NCBI GenBank assembly: GCA_001725415.1 | Contig: MEGH01000027.1 | Location: 1 to 51,347 of the forward strand | Direction: 5' to 3' | DNA: 51,347 nucleotides | Source of the DNA: Pseudonocardia sp. SCN 73-27 | GTDB lineage: Bacteria; Actinomycetota; Actinomycetes; Mycobacteriales; Pseudonocardiaceae | Shown: positions 41,797 to 51,347 of the stretch, piece by piece | How positions within the stretch are numbered: position 1 is the first letter of the stretch | Layout of the letters: every line of letters begins with the position of its first letter | Made by a program: the position numbers and the translations under genes | Notes under the pieces: generated by a model | Databases searched by the model: none | What the model was told of the DNA's origin: nothing | The model's input: the letters and a program-made list of their open reading frames with translations, nothing else

Positions 41797-41813
41797 CTGA
41801 ACCGATCGTTCAG
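41797..41813. promoter_or_regulatory. Candidate LysR-type operator between eamA and lysR genes
   Basis: CTGAAC (41797-41802) and GTTCAG (41808-41813) form a perfect inverted repeat with a five-base CGATC centre, ten bases before the LysR start and 46 bases before the EamA start. Position and symmetry suit a LysR-type autoregulatory site acting on both divergent genes. Confidence 0.6.
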
Positions 41814-41822
41814 AATTGCTTC

Positions 41823-42737
41823 ATGGACGTACAGCGCCTCCGGGTGCTCCGGGAGCTCGCCGATCGGGGCAGCGTCACCGCCGTCGCGGCCGCACTGTCC
41901 TACACCCCGTCGGCAATATCGCAGCAGCTCAAGGCGCTCGCGGAAGAGGTCGGCACACCGCTGACCGAGCCCGCAGGCCGCGGACTGCGGCTCACCGACG
42001 CGGGCACCGTCCTGGTCGAGCACGCCGAGCAGGTGCTGGCAGCGATGGCCCGTACCCAGGCCGCGATCGACGCGCTGCACTCCGAACCGGCCGGAGACGT
42101 GACGGTGTCGTTCTTCCCGTCCGGTGCGCGGATGATGCTGCCCGGGCTGCTCGCCCGGTTCGCGACGGGCCCGATCCGGATCCGCGCGGCCGTCGTCGAC
42201 ATGATGCCGGGCGAGGTGCCGGCGCTGACGGCGGACGCCGACGTCGTCGTCACCCACCACGACGAGCTGACCCCGCGCACGGACCACGACGTCCGGCGCT
42301 GGGTGAGCGTGCCGCTGCTACGGGAACCGCTCGATGTGGTGCTGCCGCCCGGGCATCGGCTCGCGCGGCGGCGGGGGCTGCGACTGGCCGACCTCGGTGG
42401 GGAGGACTGGATCAGCGTGAACATCGGCTGGCCCGTCGACGACGTGCTGCGCACCATCGCGCTGCGCACCGGCACCCGGCCGCGGGTGGTGCAGCGCATC
42501 AACGACTTCGCCGTCACCGAGGAATTGGTGGCGGCCGGCCTGGGCATCGCGCTGCTGCCCCGCTACTCCACCGACGACCGCGGCGGCCGCCGGCTCGCGC
42601 GGCGGCCGTTGCGCGGGGTGCGCGCCGCCCGCCGGGTCGAGGCCGTCTCGCGGGCCGCGACGGCGGCCCGTCCGGCGGTGGCCGCCGTCCTCGACGCGCT
42701 GAAGGCGGAGGCCGACGCGGTCGTGGCTCGAGGCTGA
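41823..42737 (+). CDS. LysR-family transcriptional regulator
   Basis: 304-residue DNA-binding regulator. The N-terminal helix-turn-helix reads LRELADRGSVTAVAAALSYT and SAISQQLKALAEEVG (residues ~7-45), followed by RGLRLTDAG and a linker helix, then a substrate-binding domain with VDDVLRTIALRTGT and VAAGLGIALLPRYS. The C-terminal 50 residues are Arg/Ala-rich. The divergent exporter gene is the likely target; the effector is unknown. Confidence 0.93.
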   Translation: MDVQRLRVLRELADRGSVTAVAAALSYTPSAISQQLKALAEEVGTPLTEPAGRGLRLTDAGTVLVEHAEQVLAAMARTQAAIDALHSEPAGDVTVSFFPSGARMMLPGLLARFATGPIRIRAAVVDMMPGEVPALTADADVVVTHHDELTPRTDHDVRRWVSVPLLREPLDVVLPPGHRLARRRGLRLADLGGEDWISVNIGWPVDDVLRTIALRTGTRPRVVQRINDFAVTEELVAAGLGIALLPRYSTDDRGGRRLARRPLRGVRAARRVEAVSRAATAARPAVAAVLDALKAEADAVVARG

Positions 42738-42826
42738 GCCCGGAGCGGCCCCGCCCACCTCCGCCGAGCTCGACGTCGGACCGGTTCGATCATGTTCGGG
42801 ACACGACCCCTGACGAACTCTGCGGG

Positions 42827-43249
42827 CTATTGGAGGCAGAACTCGTTGCCCTCCGGGTCCTGCATGACCAGGCACCAGCCGCCGGGCTCGTCGACGACCC
42901 GCAGGAGCGTGGCGCCCGCCGCCTCGAGGGTGGCCTGGTGGGCGCGCGCCGCGGCCTGACGGTCGTCGCTGCCGGCGCCGACGTTGACGTCGAGATGCAC
43001 GCGGTTCTTGGCCGCCTTGTCCTCGGGGACCTTCTGGAAGAACAGCCGCGGCCCGGCACCGTCGGGATCGACGAGGGCGGAGGCCCGATCGTGCTGGTCC
43101 TCGGGGATGCCGATGGACACCAGGAACGACGGCCAGTCGTCGAAACCCGGCGGTGGCGGCTGCACGACGTAGCCGAGGGCCAGCGCCCAGAACTCGGCGA
43201 GCTTGCCGGGATCGTGCGCGTCGAAGGTGATCTGGACTCCGATTCCCAT
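42827..43249 (-). CDS. VOC-family protein (glyoxalase/bleomycin-resistance-like fold)
   Basis: 140-residue protein of the vicinal-oxygen-chelate superfamily, Glyoxalase_6-like: VQITFDAHDPGKLAEFWALALGY, PRLFFQKVPEDKAAKNRVHLDVN and VMQDPEGNEFCLQ at the end. The His in NRVHLDV and the Glu in GNEFC match metal-binding positions of the fold, but enzyme activity is unproven. The ATG at 43249 is chosen; an upstream start at 43294 adds 15 residues that do not fit. It is convergent with the LysR gene. Confidence 0.87.
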   Translation of the reverse strand: MGIGVQITFDAHDPGKLAEFWALALGYVVQPPPPGFDDWPSFLVSIGIPEDQHDRASALVDPDGAGPRLFFQKVPEDKAAKNRVHLDVNVGAGSDDRQAAARAHQATLEAAGATLLRVVDEPGGWCLVMQDPEGNEFCLQ

Positions 43250-43310
43250 ACGCCCACCCTGGCACGCGGGTCCGACATTTCCGGCCCGGACCATGCGGCA
43301 CGGGACGGCC

Positions 43311-43658
43311 TCAGCTCGGGCGCTTCGACTTCGGCAGCTTCGCGACGACCGCGTCGTAGCTGGCGTCGACCAGCTCGCACAGCTCGTCGTCGGGAATCGC
43401 GCCGGCGGCGGCGTCGATGTCGACGGTGTTCCAGCCGTACCGGCCGATGTACGCCATGATCGACACCGCGTCCGGGTAGCGCTCCCGCAGCTCGGCGGCC
43501 TCGTCGGCGTCGCGGCCGCACTTCACCCCGAGCCCGGTACCGCCCAGGAACGCGAAGATCTTGCCGCCGACCTTGGCGACGGTGTCGCCCTCCCACGGCT
43601 CGTCCTCCGTCGCGCCGGGCTTGGCCAGCGCGTAGGCGACGAGCTCGGAGTGGTCCAC
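43311..43658 (-). CDS. MmcQ/YjbR family protein
   Basis: 115-residue protein of the MmcQ/YjbR-like (CyaY-fold-like) family: LVAYALAKPGATEDEPWEGD near the start, KIFAFLGGTGLGVKCG, then RYGWNTVDIDAAAGAIPDDE and a C-terminal SYDAVVAKLPKSKRP. Possible DNA-binding role has been proposed for relatives; function is unknown. The GTG at 43658 lies five bases after the glycosyltransferase stop, so it is co-transcribed with it. Confidence 0.87.
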   Translation of the reverse strand: MDHSELVAYALAKPGATEDEPWEGDTVAKVGGKIFAFLGGTGLGVKCGRDADEAAELRERYPDAVSIMAYIGRYGWNTVDIDAAAGAIPDDELCELVDASYDAVVAKLPKSKRPS

Positions 43659-43663
43659 CGCGG

Positions 43664-44908
43664 TCAGGCCTCCGGAGTGGGCGCCGAGGCCGCGAGCCGG
43701 CGTTCTCGGCCCGGCCCGTACTGCCACCAGCCGACCGCGAGCAGCACGACCGCGACGATGACGTACGTCGCCCCGGCGACCTGCTCCCAGCCGTTCCACT
43801 GGGCCTCGCGGCCGTCGTCGTGGGGCAGGAACCGGAACGGCGCCACGTAGAACGCCACCACCAGCACCGCGGACACCGCCGCCCAGCCCGCCGACCGGTC
43901 GCGCAGCGCGTGCGCGATCGTCACGACCAGCGCCGGCGCGATCCACACCCAGTGGTGCGACCACGACGTCGGCGACACCAGCAGCGCGAACGCGGCGACG
44001 GTCACCAGCGCGAGCGGCGCGTCGCCGCGTCGGACGACCGGCACGATCAGCGCGAGCAGGATCAGCGACGCGAGCGCCCAGATCGCCGTCAGCGCGAACC
44101 CGGCGACGCCCATCCGCGCGAGCACGGCCTGGATCGTCTCGTTGGTGTAGAACAGCGAGCCGCTCACACCGGCGGCCGGGCCACCGAACCAGTAGCGCGC
44201 CGACGACGCCGGGTCGACCACGAAGCCCAGCCCCGTGGCTGCGGCGGCCGTGACCACGGTGACCGCGGCAGCCTTGTAGTCGCGGCGCAGCAGGAAGTAC
44301 AACACGAACGCGGCCGGGGTCAGCTTGATCGCCGCAGCGAGGCCGACGAGCAGGCCCCGCGGCCAGCGGGTGCGCACCGTCAGGCAGTCGACCGCCACCA
44401 GCGCCATGAGCACCAGGTTGACCTGGCCGAACTCGAACGTCTCCAGGACCGGTTCGATCCACAACGCCAGCGGCAGCCCCAGCGACGCCGCCGCGAGCGC
44501 CCCGCCGCGCCCACCCGCGGGCCAGCAGCGCAGCGCGACGACGTAGAGCGTCACCGCGAGGCTCACGAACGACACCGCGAACAGCGCGATCCATGCCACC
44601 GCCCACGGCACGAGCGCCAGCGGGGTGAGGACCATCGCCGCGAACACCGGGTAGATGAACGGCAGCGCCAGCCCGCTCACCGTGGGCGGCAGCGGGCCGT
44701 ACATGTCGCCACCGGCGAGCCAGGTGTCGACGCCGAGCCGGTAGACCTCGAGGTCGATGTGGTAGCCGTGCGTGTGCAGCAGCAGCGCCGTGAGAGCCAC
44801 GGCGAGCATCGGCACAGTGACCACGAACGTCTTGCGCGGCACCGTGAGGCGGCCACGCAGCCCCTCACCGAGCGCAGCCGCAGCCGACGGCATGCTCGAG
44901 ACGGTCAC
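43664..44908 (-). CDS. GT87-like (DUF2029) mannosyltransferase, GT-C membrane glycosyltransferase
   Basis: 414-residue polytopic membrane protein with about ten to eleven helices, typical of actinobacterial polyprenyl-phosphomannose-dependent alpha-mannosyltransferases of lipomannan/lipoarabinomannan synthesis. HTHGYHIDLEVYRLGVDTWL carries the acidic residues after helix 1 expected in GT-C enzymes, followed by PPTVSGLALPFIYPVFAAM, LKLTPAAFV-like LAAAIKLTPAAFVLYFLLRR and SPTSWSHHWVWI. The GTG at 44908 has GGAGG six bases before it; an ATG five codons later is less favoured. Acceptor not predictable. Confidence 0.88.
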   Translation of the reverse strand: MTVSSMPSAAAALGEGLRGRLTVPRKTFVVTVPMLAVALTALLLHTHGYHIDLEVYRLGVDTWLAGGDMYGPLPPTVSGLALPFIYPVFAAMVLTPLALVPWAVAWIALFAVSFVSLAVTLYVVALRCWPAGGRGGALAAASLGLPLALWIEPVLETFEFGQVNLVLMALVAVDCLTVRTRWPRGLLVGLAAAIKLTPAAFVLYFLLRRDYKAAAVTVVTAAAATGLGFVVDPASSARYWFGGPAAGVSGSLFYTNETIQAVLARMGVAGFALTAIWALASLILLALIVPVVRRGDAPLALVTVAAFALLVSPTSWSHHWVWIAPALVVTIAHALRDRSAGWAAVSAVLVVAFYVAPFRFLPHDDGREAQWNGWEQVAGATYVIVAVVLLAVGWWQYGPGRERRLAASAPTPEA

Positions 44909-45041
44909 GCAGGTCCTCCGGCCGTTGACGCGGTGCAGGTCACGCACCACGGTAGCCAAGACCCGTCACGGCCGGTCGCACGGGGCGAGCAACGCGGCGC
45001 TGCGCGTCACCACGCCCTGGCCACACGGCGATCACCGAGCG

Positions 45042-47237
<2,196 letters not shown>

Positions 47238-47330
47238 GATCCCAGGGTACGAGCCGCCACCGACGTTTTCCCGCTCGCGCCGGACCTCACGGGATACAGC
47301 GAGGCCGGGTTCGGCTGCAAGGATCGAGGC

Positions 47331-47831
47331 GTGCACCCGCCGAAGATCCAGACCTTCGACGTCGACGCCGCCGTCAACACCGACAACAAGGGGTTCGTCC
47401 GGGAGGTCGCCACCTACCGGGTCGAGCCGTTCGGGCTCTACATGAGCCGCGCCATCGTCGACCGTCCCAGCGCGACCTGGATCCGGCAGTGGCTGCTGCC
47501 CGACCTGGGGATCGGGGTCGCCGTCTGGGAGTGGACCCCCGACCACGTCCGCGACCAGGACTTCTACCTCGACATCGCGAGGATCGAGCCCGGCACGTCA
47601 CGCTGGACGATGACCGACCTGTACCTCGACGTCGTCGTGAGGACGGGCCGGGAGACCGCCGTGATCGACGTCGACGAGTTCGTCGGGGCCGTCGCCGCGG
47701 GGGTGCTCGACCCCGCGCTCGCCGAGTACGGCATGCAGCGCGCCTACGCCGCCGTGGCGGCGCTGGCCGCGCACGGCAACGACCTCGACGCCTGGCTCGC
47801 GACCGAGGAGGTCACGCTGACCTGGGACTAG
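47331..47831 (+). CDS. DUF402-domain protein
   Basis: 166-residue protein with the DUF402 (FomD-like) pattern: [20 protein letters not shown], then a beta-rich core [23 protein letters not shown] and [20 protein letters not shown], with the conserved Tyr, Trp and Asp residues that bind metal or phosphate in relatives. Activity (nucleotide phosphatase-like) cannot be claimed. The GTG at 47331 is 93 bases from the divergent uvrB start. Its TAG stop shares the bases CTAG with the stop of the opposite-strand gene. Confidence 0.85.
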   Translation: MHPPKIQTFDVDAAVNTDNKGFVREVATYRVEPFGLYMSRAIVDRPSATWIRQWLLPDLGIGVAVWEWTPDHVRDQDFYLDIARIEPGTSRWTMTDLYLDVVVRTGRETAVIDVDEFVGAVAAGVLDPALAEYGMQRAYAAVAALAAHGNDLDAWLATEEVTLTWD

Positions 47832-48328
47832 CCGACAGGAACGCCGGCCGCGCCGTCCGCAACGCCGGCAGCCGGCGCGGTCGTCCGAGGAGCAGTCCGG
47901 CTCGCCGACGAGCGGGGGGCCGTCGTCGTCGGCGGCGCGACGGTGGTCGGCGCCACCGTCGTCGTCTTCGGCACCGTCGTCGTGGTCTTCGGAACGGTCT
48001 TCGTCGTGGTCCGCGGCGCGACCCGGGTGGTCGTCGTGGTCGTCGGCGCGGTCGTGGAGACGACCGGCGCCGGCGGCGCGAGGACGGCACCCGTGGGGAG
48101 CGGCCCACCCGGCGCGGCGACGGTGTCGGGCTGCGAGGCCTGGGCGACGGCGGTGATCCCGCCGAGCGCGCCGACGGTGATGACGGCGGCCGCGGCCGCG
48201 GTGCTGGCGCGGTTCAGCCGGCCCGCGCGGCGGATGACGTCGTCGACAGACGGGAGAGCGACCCCCGCGGCGAGCTCGTCGTCGAGGCGGCGGAACTCCT
48301 CGTTCACGCGGCGGAGCGGATCAGTCAC
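47828..48328 (-). CDS. Membrane-anchored Thr/Pro-rich protein, candidate anti-sigma partner
   Basis: 166 residues: a cytoplasmic region (1-40) with a short charged helix NEEFRRLDDELAAG, one transmembrane helix (about 41-63) and an outside domain of about 100 residues rich in Thr and Pro (repeated TTTVPKTTT-like units) that should lie in the cell wall. It overlaps the sigma-factor gene by eight bases (GTGACTGA) and lies downstream on the same strand, so it is probably its anti-sigma or a sigma-linked membrane protein. The classical anti-sigma zinc motif HxxxCxxC is absent, so this is an inference. Confidence 0.7.
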   Translation of the reverse strand: MTDPLRRVNEEFRRLDDELAAGVALPSVDDVIRRAGRLNRASTAAAAAVITVGALGGITAVAQASQPDTVAAPGGPLPTGAVLAPPAPVVSTTAPTTTTTTRVAPRTTTKTVPKTTTTVPKTTTVAPTTVAPPTTTAPRSSASRTAPRTTAPAAGVADGAAGVPVG

Positions 48329-49148
48329 GGTCGTCCCCTACCTCCGCACCGAGGATGTCGAGGAAGACGTCCCCCATGTCCTCGGTGACGGCGAGCCTGG
48401 CACGGCCGAGCCGCGCCTCGATCTTGCGTTCGGAGCGGCGTTCGAGCGCCGCGATGTCGGGGACGGGCATCCCGACCATGTGGTGCAGCACGACGGCCCG
48501 GCGCTCGGCGGGCGAGAGCCGCTGCAACGCGCCGACGAGTGCGGCGGCGCGGGGTTCCATCGTCTCGATCTCGGGCGGGCGGCGACGGGCGAGACGTCCG
48601 ACCATCGCGCTCCAGCTGCGCATCGACGTGGAGACGGCGACGCGACGGACCCAGTCGGCCGGTTCGCCGCGGCGGACGATCTCCGACCAGGTGCGCCAGG
48701 CGCGGGCGTAGGCCTCCTGGACGAGGTCGTGCGCCTGGCCGGCGTCGAGGGTGATGGCGTAGAGCTGCGCGACGAGGCGGGGGTAGTGCGCCTCGAGGTG
48801 GCGCCCGAACTGGGCGCGCTGGCGGCCGACGGGCGCGTTCTCGGCGTCCTGTTCGGCCTCGGCGTAGCGGCCGCCCGATCCGGGGTCGGCCTCGACGGGC
48901 ACGTACCCGGCGTCGCGCTCGCTGTAGGGCGCGTCGTCGTCGGCGTCGTACTTGCCGTACCCGTCGTCGTCCTTGCCGTACCCGTCGTCGTCACCGTGGT
49001 CGTAGGTGTCGTACTGCTCGTCGGTGGCTGCCCGGTCGTACGGCGCGTCGGCGATGGCCGACGCGTCCGGACCCGTGCCCGCGGGCCATGACCCACGGCT
49101 GCGTGCAGGGTCGCCGGGGTCAGAGCGATGGTCCACGAGGGCGCTCAC
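48321..49148 (-). CDS. ECF-type (SigE-family-like) RNA polymerase sigma factor with acidic N-terminal extension
   Basis: 275-residue sigma factor. Region 2 is around residues 113-175 (LEAHYPRLVAQLYAITLDAG, then QAHDLVQEAYARAWRTWSEI) and region 4 around 206-255 (QRLSPAERRAVVLHHMVGMP, VPDIAALERRSERKIEARLG with its helix-turn-helix). Residues 1-105 are unlike other sigma factors: acidic, Asp/Tyr/Gly-rich and carrying a DDDGYGK heptad twice (53-66). The GTG at 49148 is the first start; a later start could exclude the extension, but none is better placed. It overlaps the membrane-protein gene. Signals sensed are unknown. Confidence 0.87.
   Translation of the reverse strand: MSALVDHRSDPGDPARSRGSWPAGTGPDASAIADAPYDRAATDEQYDTYDHGDDDGYGKDDDGYGKYDADDDAPYSERDAGYVPVEADPGSGGRYAEAEQDAENAPVGRQRAQFGRHLEAHYPRLVAQLYAITLDAGQAHDLVQEAYARAWRTWSEIVRRGEPADWVRRVAVSTSMRSWSAMVGRLARRRPPEIETMEPRAAALVGALQRLSPAERRAVVLHHMVGMPVPDIAALERRSERKIEARLGRARLAVTEDMGDVFLDILGAEVGDDRD
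48951..48992 (-). repeat. Two perfect 21-base tandem repeats in the sigma-factor gene
   Basis: Positions 48951-48971 and 48972-48992 are identical and encode DDDGYGK twice in the acidic N-terminal extension. Slippage could change copy number in steps of seven residues without a frameshift. Confidence 0.9.
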
Positions 49149-49238
49149 GACCGTGGTCTTCCCTTTCGTCTCGGAACAGCGGACCGTGCGCAGGCCGGGG
49201 AGCTCGCACGATCCACCACCTGACCATCGGGGGGCGTC

Positions 49239-49273
49239 CCGATGCCGTTACATCGGCCGACCCGTCACATCGG
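49239..49273 (-). promoter_or_regulatory. Repeat element upstream of the sigma-factor gene
   Basis: On the plus strand CCGTTACATCGG (49245-49256) and CCGTCACATCGG (49262-49273) are near-identical 12-mers 17 bases apart, and CCGATG (49239-49244) with CATCGG (49251-49256) forms an inverted repeat. The element lies 90-125 bases before the sigma-factor start and just after the coaE stop. It may be an activator or sigma-dependent promoter site; the alternative, a coaE terminator, is less likely because the arms are short. Confidence 0.4.
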
Positions 49274-49286
49274 CTGGAAGGCCCGT

Positions 49287-50366
49287 TCATCCTAACGACT
49301 GCACCCAGCCGGTCGACACGGCCCACCTCTCGGCCACCTCCACGGCCTCGCGGGACCACCCGTCCGGGGGCTGCCAGGACGCGCCCGACTCGTCCGGTTC
49401 GGCGCGGAGCCGGTCGCGCACGAGGAGCTCGACGCGCAGCGCCGGGTCGTCGGGGGCGAAGGCGCGCAGGCGGGCCGGGCGGCCGGGGTCGGCGCTCGCC
49501 CAGCGGGTGGCGCCGTCGGGGAGGAACCCGATGCGGGCGAACGCGGAGCCGAGTTCGGTGGCCGGGTCGTCGAGCACGAGCGCGAGGTCGACGACGTCGG
49601 GTGCCGGGAACCCCGGGACGGCGCCGGGCCCGACGTGCTCGACCCCGCGAGCGTGCTCCCCCGCCGCGGCGGCGACCCGGGCCACGAGCCGGGCGACCGA
49701 CGCGGCATCGGCTGTCGCCGCGGCGTCGGAGGCGGCCGGGGCCGCAGCGATCATGTTGTCGCGGAACGGGACCAGCCGCCGCGACCACAGGTCGTCGACC
49801 TGCGCGCGGAGCTCGTCGGGGGTGCCGGAGTTGTCGAGCCAGACGTCGGCGGCCGCGCGCCGCTGCTCGTCGCTCGCCTGGGCGCGGATGCGGGCGCGGG
49901 CATCGTCCTCGGCCATCCCCCGGCTGCCGACGAGCCGCCCGACGCGGACCTCCTCGTCGGCGTGGACGACGACGACCAGCGCGAACCCGGCACCCATGCC
50001 GCCCTCGACGAGCAGCGGGACGTCCTGGACGACCACCGACCGGGGCGGGGCAGCGGCGACGAGCTCGGCGGACCGGGCGCGCACGAGCGGATGGACGATG
50101 CCGTTGAGCGTCTCGCGGGCGCCGGGGTCGGCGAAGACGGCGCCGGCCAAGCGGGGTCGGTCGAGCTCGCCGTCGGGGCCCGCGAACTCGGGCCCGAACG
50201 CCTGAAGGATCCGGGCCAGTCCCTCGGAGCCCGCGGCCACCACCTCTCGGGCGATGGCGTCGGCGTCGACGAGGACGGCACCGAGCTCGGTGAGCCGCCG
50301 CGCGACCGTCGACTTGCCCGATCCGATCCCACCCGTGAGACCCACCATCAGCGCGACGTCCGCCAC
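49287..50366 (-). CDS. coaE: Dephospho-CoA kinase fused to a GrpB-like domain
   Basis: Last step of coenzyme A synthesis: phosphorylates dephospho-CoA. The 359-residue protein has the kinase P-loop GGIGSGKST at residues 12-20, DADAIAREVV, QDVPLLVEGGM and the C-terminal end of the kinase near residue 200 (RAQVDDLWSRRLVPF). About 155 further residues form a GrpB/UPF0157-like nucleotidyltransferase-fold domain, seen in GVEHVGPGAVPGFPAPDVVD. Its usual HVGSTSVPG motif is changed to HVGPGAVPG, so catalysis by this domain is doubtful. Mycobacterial CoaE has the same two-domain layout. The GTG at 50366 is used; an ATG at 50348 is an alternative. Confidence 0.94.
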   Translation of the reverse strand: MADVALMVGLTGGIGSGKSTVARRLTELGAVLVDADAIAREVVAAGSEGLARILQAFGPEFAGPDGELDRPRLAGAVFADPGARETLNGIVHPLVRARSAELVAAAPPRSVVVQDVPLLVEGGMGAGFALVVVVHADEEVRVGRLVGSRGMAEDDARARIRAQASDEQRRAAADVWLDNSGTPDELRAQVDDLWSRRLVPFRDNMIAAAPAASDAAATADAASVARLVARVAAAAGEHARGVEHVGPGAVPGFPAPDVVDLALVLDDPATELGSAFARIGFLPDGATRWASADPGRPARLRAFAPDDPALRVELLVRDRLRAEPDESGASWQPPDGWSREAVEVAERWAVSTGWVQSLG

Positions 50367-50383
50367 GGGCGTCACGCTACCGA

Positions 50384-51127
50384 TCACCGGCCGAGCGCAC
50401 CGGCCGCGGGGTCGCGACCGGGTGTGGTGGTGCCGGTCGTGGCCGGCGTCGCCGGTCCCGGCGGCGCGGTGGAGGACGGCGGCATGGTGGCGACGAGCGT
50501 CGGGATCATCCGCCGGGCGAGGTCGACGAGCACGTCCTGCGGTGCGCGGCCGCCGCCCTGCGCGGCCGGGAGGATGAAGGTGAGGGTGTCGAGCCGATAG
50601 GTGACGAGCATCGTCGTGTCCTTGGGCCGGCTGATGACGACGGCCGTGGCGTCGCCGATCGCGATGTCGCTCGCGGTGGCCCCGGCGCGCTCGGCGTCGG
50701 AGTTGACCTTCCACTGGTTCCGCGCGGCGGCCTCGTCGGTGTAGCGGCCGATGTTGACGTCGACGAGCGGCGCGCCGGCAGAACCGTTCTCACCGGCGCG
50801 GCTGTAGGTGCAGGCGACGCGTTCGACGCGGCCGACGGCGGGGGCCGGGACACCGCGGATGGTGCGGACGACGACCGTCCCGACGGGCTGGGCGAAAATC
50901 GCCCCGAGGTCGTCGGCGGCCATCAGGCCGGAGCAGTCGTCGGGCAGCCCGTCGTCCTTCTTGGCTCCGGCCGCGCCGGCACTGGTGGTCGATCCGGGGA
51001 ACGTGGGCACGGCGAGCGACCCGGCGTCGCCGGGGCCGCGCGCGCAGCCGCCCACCCCCGCGAGGGTGAGGGCCGCGACCAGGGCGACGCCGGCGGTGAC
51101 CAACCGCTGACGCCACGTGTACCGCAC
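50384..51127 (-). CDS. DUF3558-like lipoprotein
   Basis: 247-residue secreted lipoprotein with a basic N-terminus, a hydrophobic run and lipobox LAGVGGC at Cys28. The outside domain resembles DUF3558 of actinobacteria: DDCSGLMAADDLGAIFAQPVG, VACTYSRAGENG with a second Cys that may pair with the first, then VNIGRYTDEAAARNQW and a Pro/Thr-rich tail. Function unknown. The GTG at 51127 is used. It lies 17 bases upstream of coaE on the same strand. Confidence 0.82.
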   Translation of the reverse strand: MRYTWRQRLVTAGVALVAALTLAGVGGCARGPGDAGSLAVPTFPGSTTSAGAAGAKKDDGLPDDCSGLMAADDLGAIFAQPVGTVVVRTIRGVPAPAVGRVERVACTYSRAGENGSAGAPLVDVNIGRYTDEAAARNQWKVNSDAERAGATASDIAIGDATAVVISRPKDTTMLVTYRLDTLTFILPAAQGGGRAPQDVLVDLARRMIPTLVATMPPSSTAPPGPATPATTGTTTPGRDPAAGALGR

Positions 51128-51177
51128 GCCCTAGACGTTAGGGGGCGAACAAGATCAACACACCAGACGCGCCCGAC

Positions 51178-51201
51178 CGATGGGCGATAGCCGCCCAATC
51201 G
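51178..51201. promoter_or_regulatory. Imperfect inverted repeat upstream of the DUF3558-like gene
   Basis: CGATGGGCG (51178-51186) and CGCCCAATCG (51192-51201) pair with one bulged base. The repeat lies about 50-75 bases before the lipoprotein start, in a 195-base gap that otherwise shows no gene; it may be an operator, but no regulator is known. Confidence 0.35.
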
Positions 51202-51322
51202 TGACCGTTTCTTTCGTATCCGAACGGCACGAGCGGATGCGCGGTGCTGCAATCGGTCGACGCCACACAGCCACCTGGAGTCACAGGCTCCGACGAGCGC
51301 ACGGCGCACGAACGACGGCGGC

Positions 51323-51347
51323 CCCGGTGATCACGAGGATCACCGGG
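51323..51347 (-). terminator. Hairpin at the window edge, probable terminator of the next gene
   Basis: CCCGGTGATC (51323-51332) pairs perfectly with GATCACCGGG (51338-51347) around an ACGAG loop; the pairing may go on beyond the edge. Minus-strand transcripts entering from the right would end here. In M. tuberculosis rpsA lies next to coaE, so that gene is a likely neighbour, but this is a guess from gene order. Confidence 0.6.

Overview
The window is a stretch of high-GC actinobacterial chromosome. Leaderless or near-leaderless starts, frequent GTG starts, an F420-type flavin oxidoreductase, an IdeR/DtxR-type iron box and protein sequences close to mycobacterial orthologues (UvrB, InfC, ArgB) all point that way. 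From memory, the gene content and the tyrS-next-to-rrn arrangement fit Pseudonocardiaceae, probably Pseudonocardia; this is an inference, because no database could be searched. The order of the conserved genes also follows, in reverse, the coaE-uvrB-uvrA-infC-rpmI-rplT-tsnR-pheS-pheT-argCJBDFRGH-mpg-tyrS order I recall from Mycobacterium tuberculosis. Most of the window is therefore core chromosome, with small accessory genes in the gaps.

Layout. Positions 1-473: 5' end of a 16S rRNA gene (minus strand) with its leader and a recognisable promoter. 474-3591: tyrS, an iron-siderophore binding lipoprotein with an iron box, and a 3-methyladenine DNA glycosylase gene. 3594-13519: the complete arginine operon argC-argJ-argB-argD-argF-argR-argG-argH with a class Ic aspartate aminotransferase coupled to its end. 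Its promoter overlaps two ARG boxes and fires almost onto the argC start codon. 13593-16808: AlkD-like glycosylase, TMEM175-like channel, FrnE/DsbA-like protein and luciferase-like oxidoreductase. 16882-23317: pheS-pheT, an rRNA methyltransferase gene and infC-rpmI-rplT, with infC starting at AUC. 23318-27653: a SgcJ-like protein, uvrA and a metallo-beta-lactamase-fold hydrolase. 27654-28194 is non-coding with two strong hairpins. 28195-36173: SRPBCC protein, LysE exporter, LCP ligase, S9 peptidase, EmrB-type MFS, FKBP isomerase, YfcE-like phosphoesterase and an ABM-domain protein.

36230-40089 is the most unusual locus. A 967-residue protein carries an outside-facing serine hydrolase joined through one membrane helix to a complete cytoplasmic ABC ATPase, and it is translationally coupled to an ABC-2-type permease. 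40240-44908: DUF6918-like protein, a divergent EamA exporter/LysR pair, VOC protein, MmcQ/YjbR protein and a GT87-like mannosyltransferase. 45042-51127: uvrB, a DUF402 protein, an ECF-type sigma factor overlapping a Thr/Pro-rich membrane protein, a CoaE-GrpB fusion and a DUF3558-like lipoprotein. The window ends in a hairpin that probably terminates the next gene outside.

How the genes work together: arginine synthesis under ArgR; translation (16S rRNA, TyrRS, PheRS, IF-3, L35, L20, rRNA methylation); DNA repair (UvrA, UvrB, AAG, AlkD); and envelope functions (LCP, GT87, lipoproteins, transporters). No mobile element, CRISPR array, prophage or tRNA gene was found.
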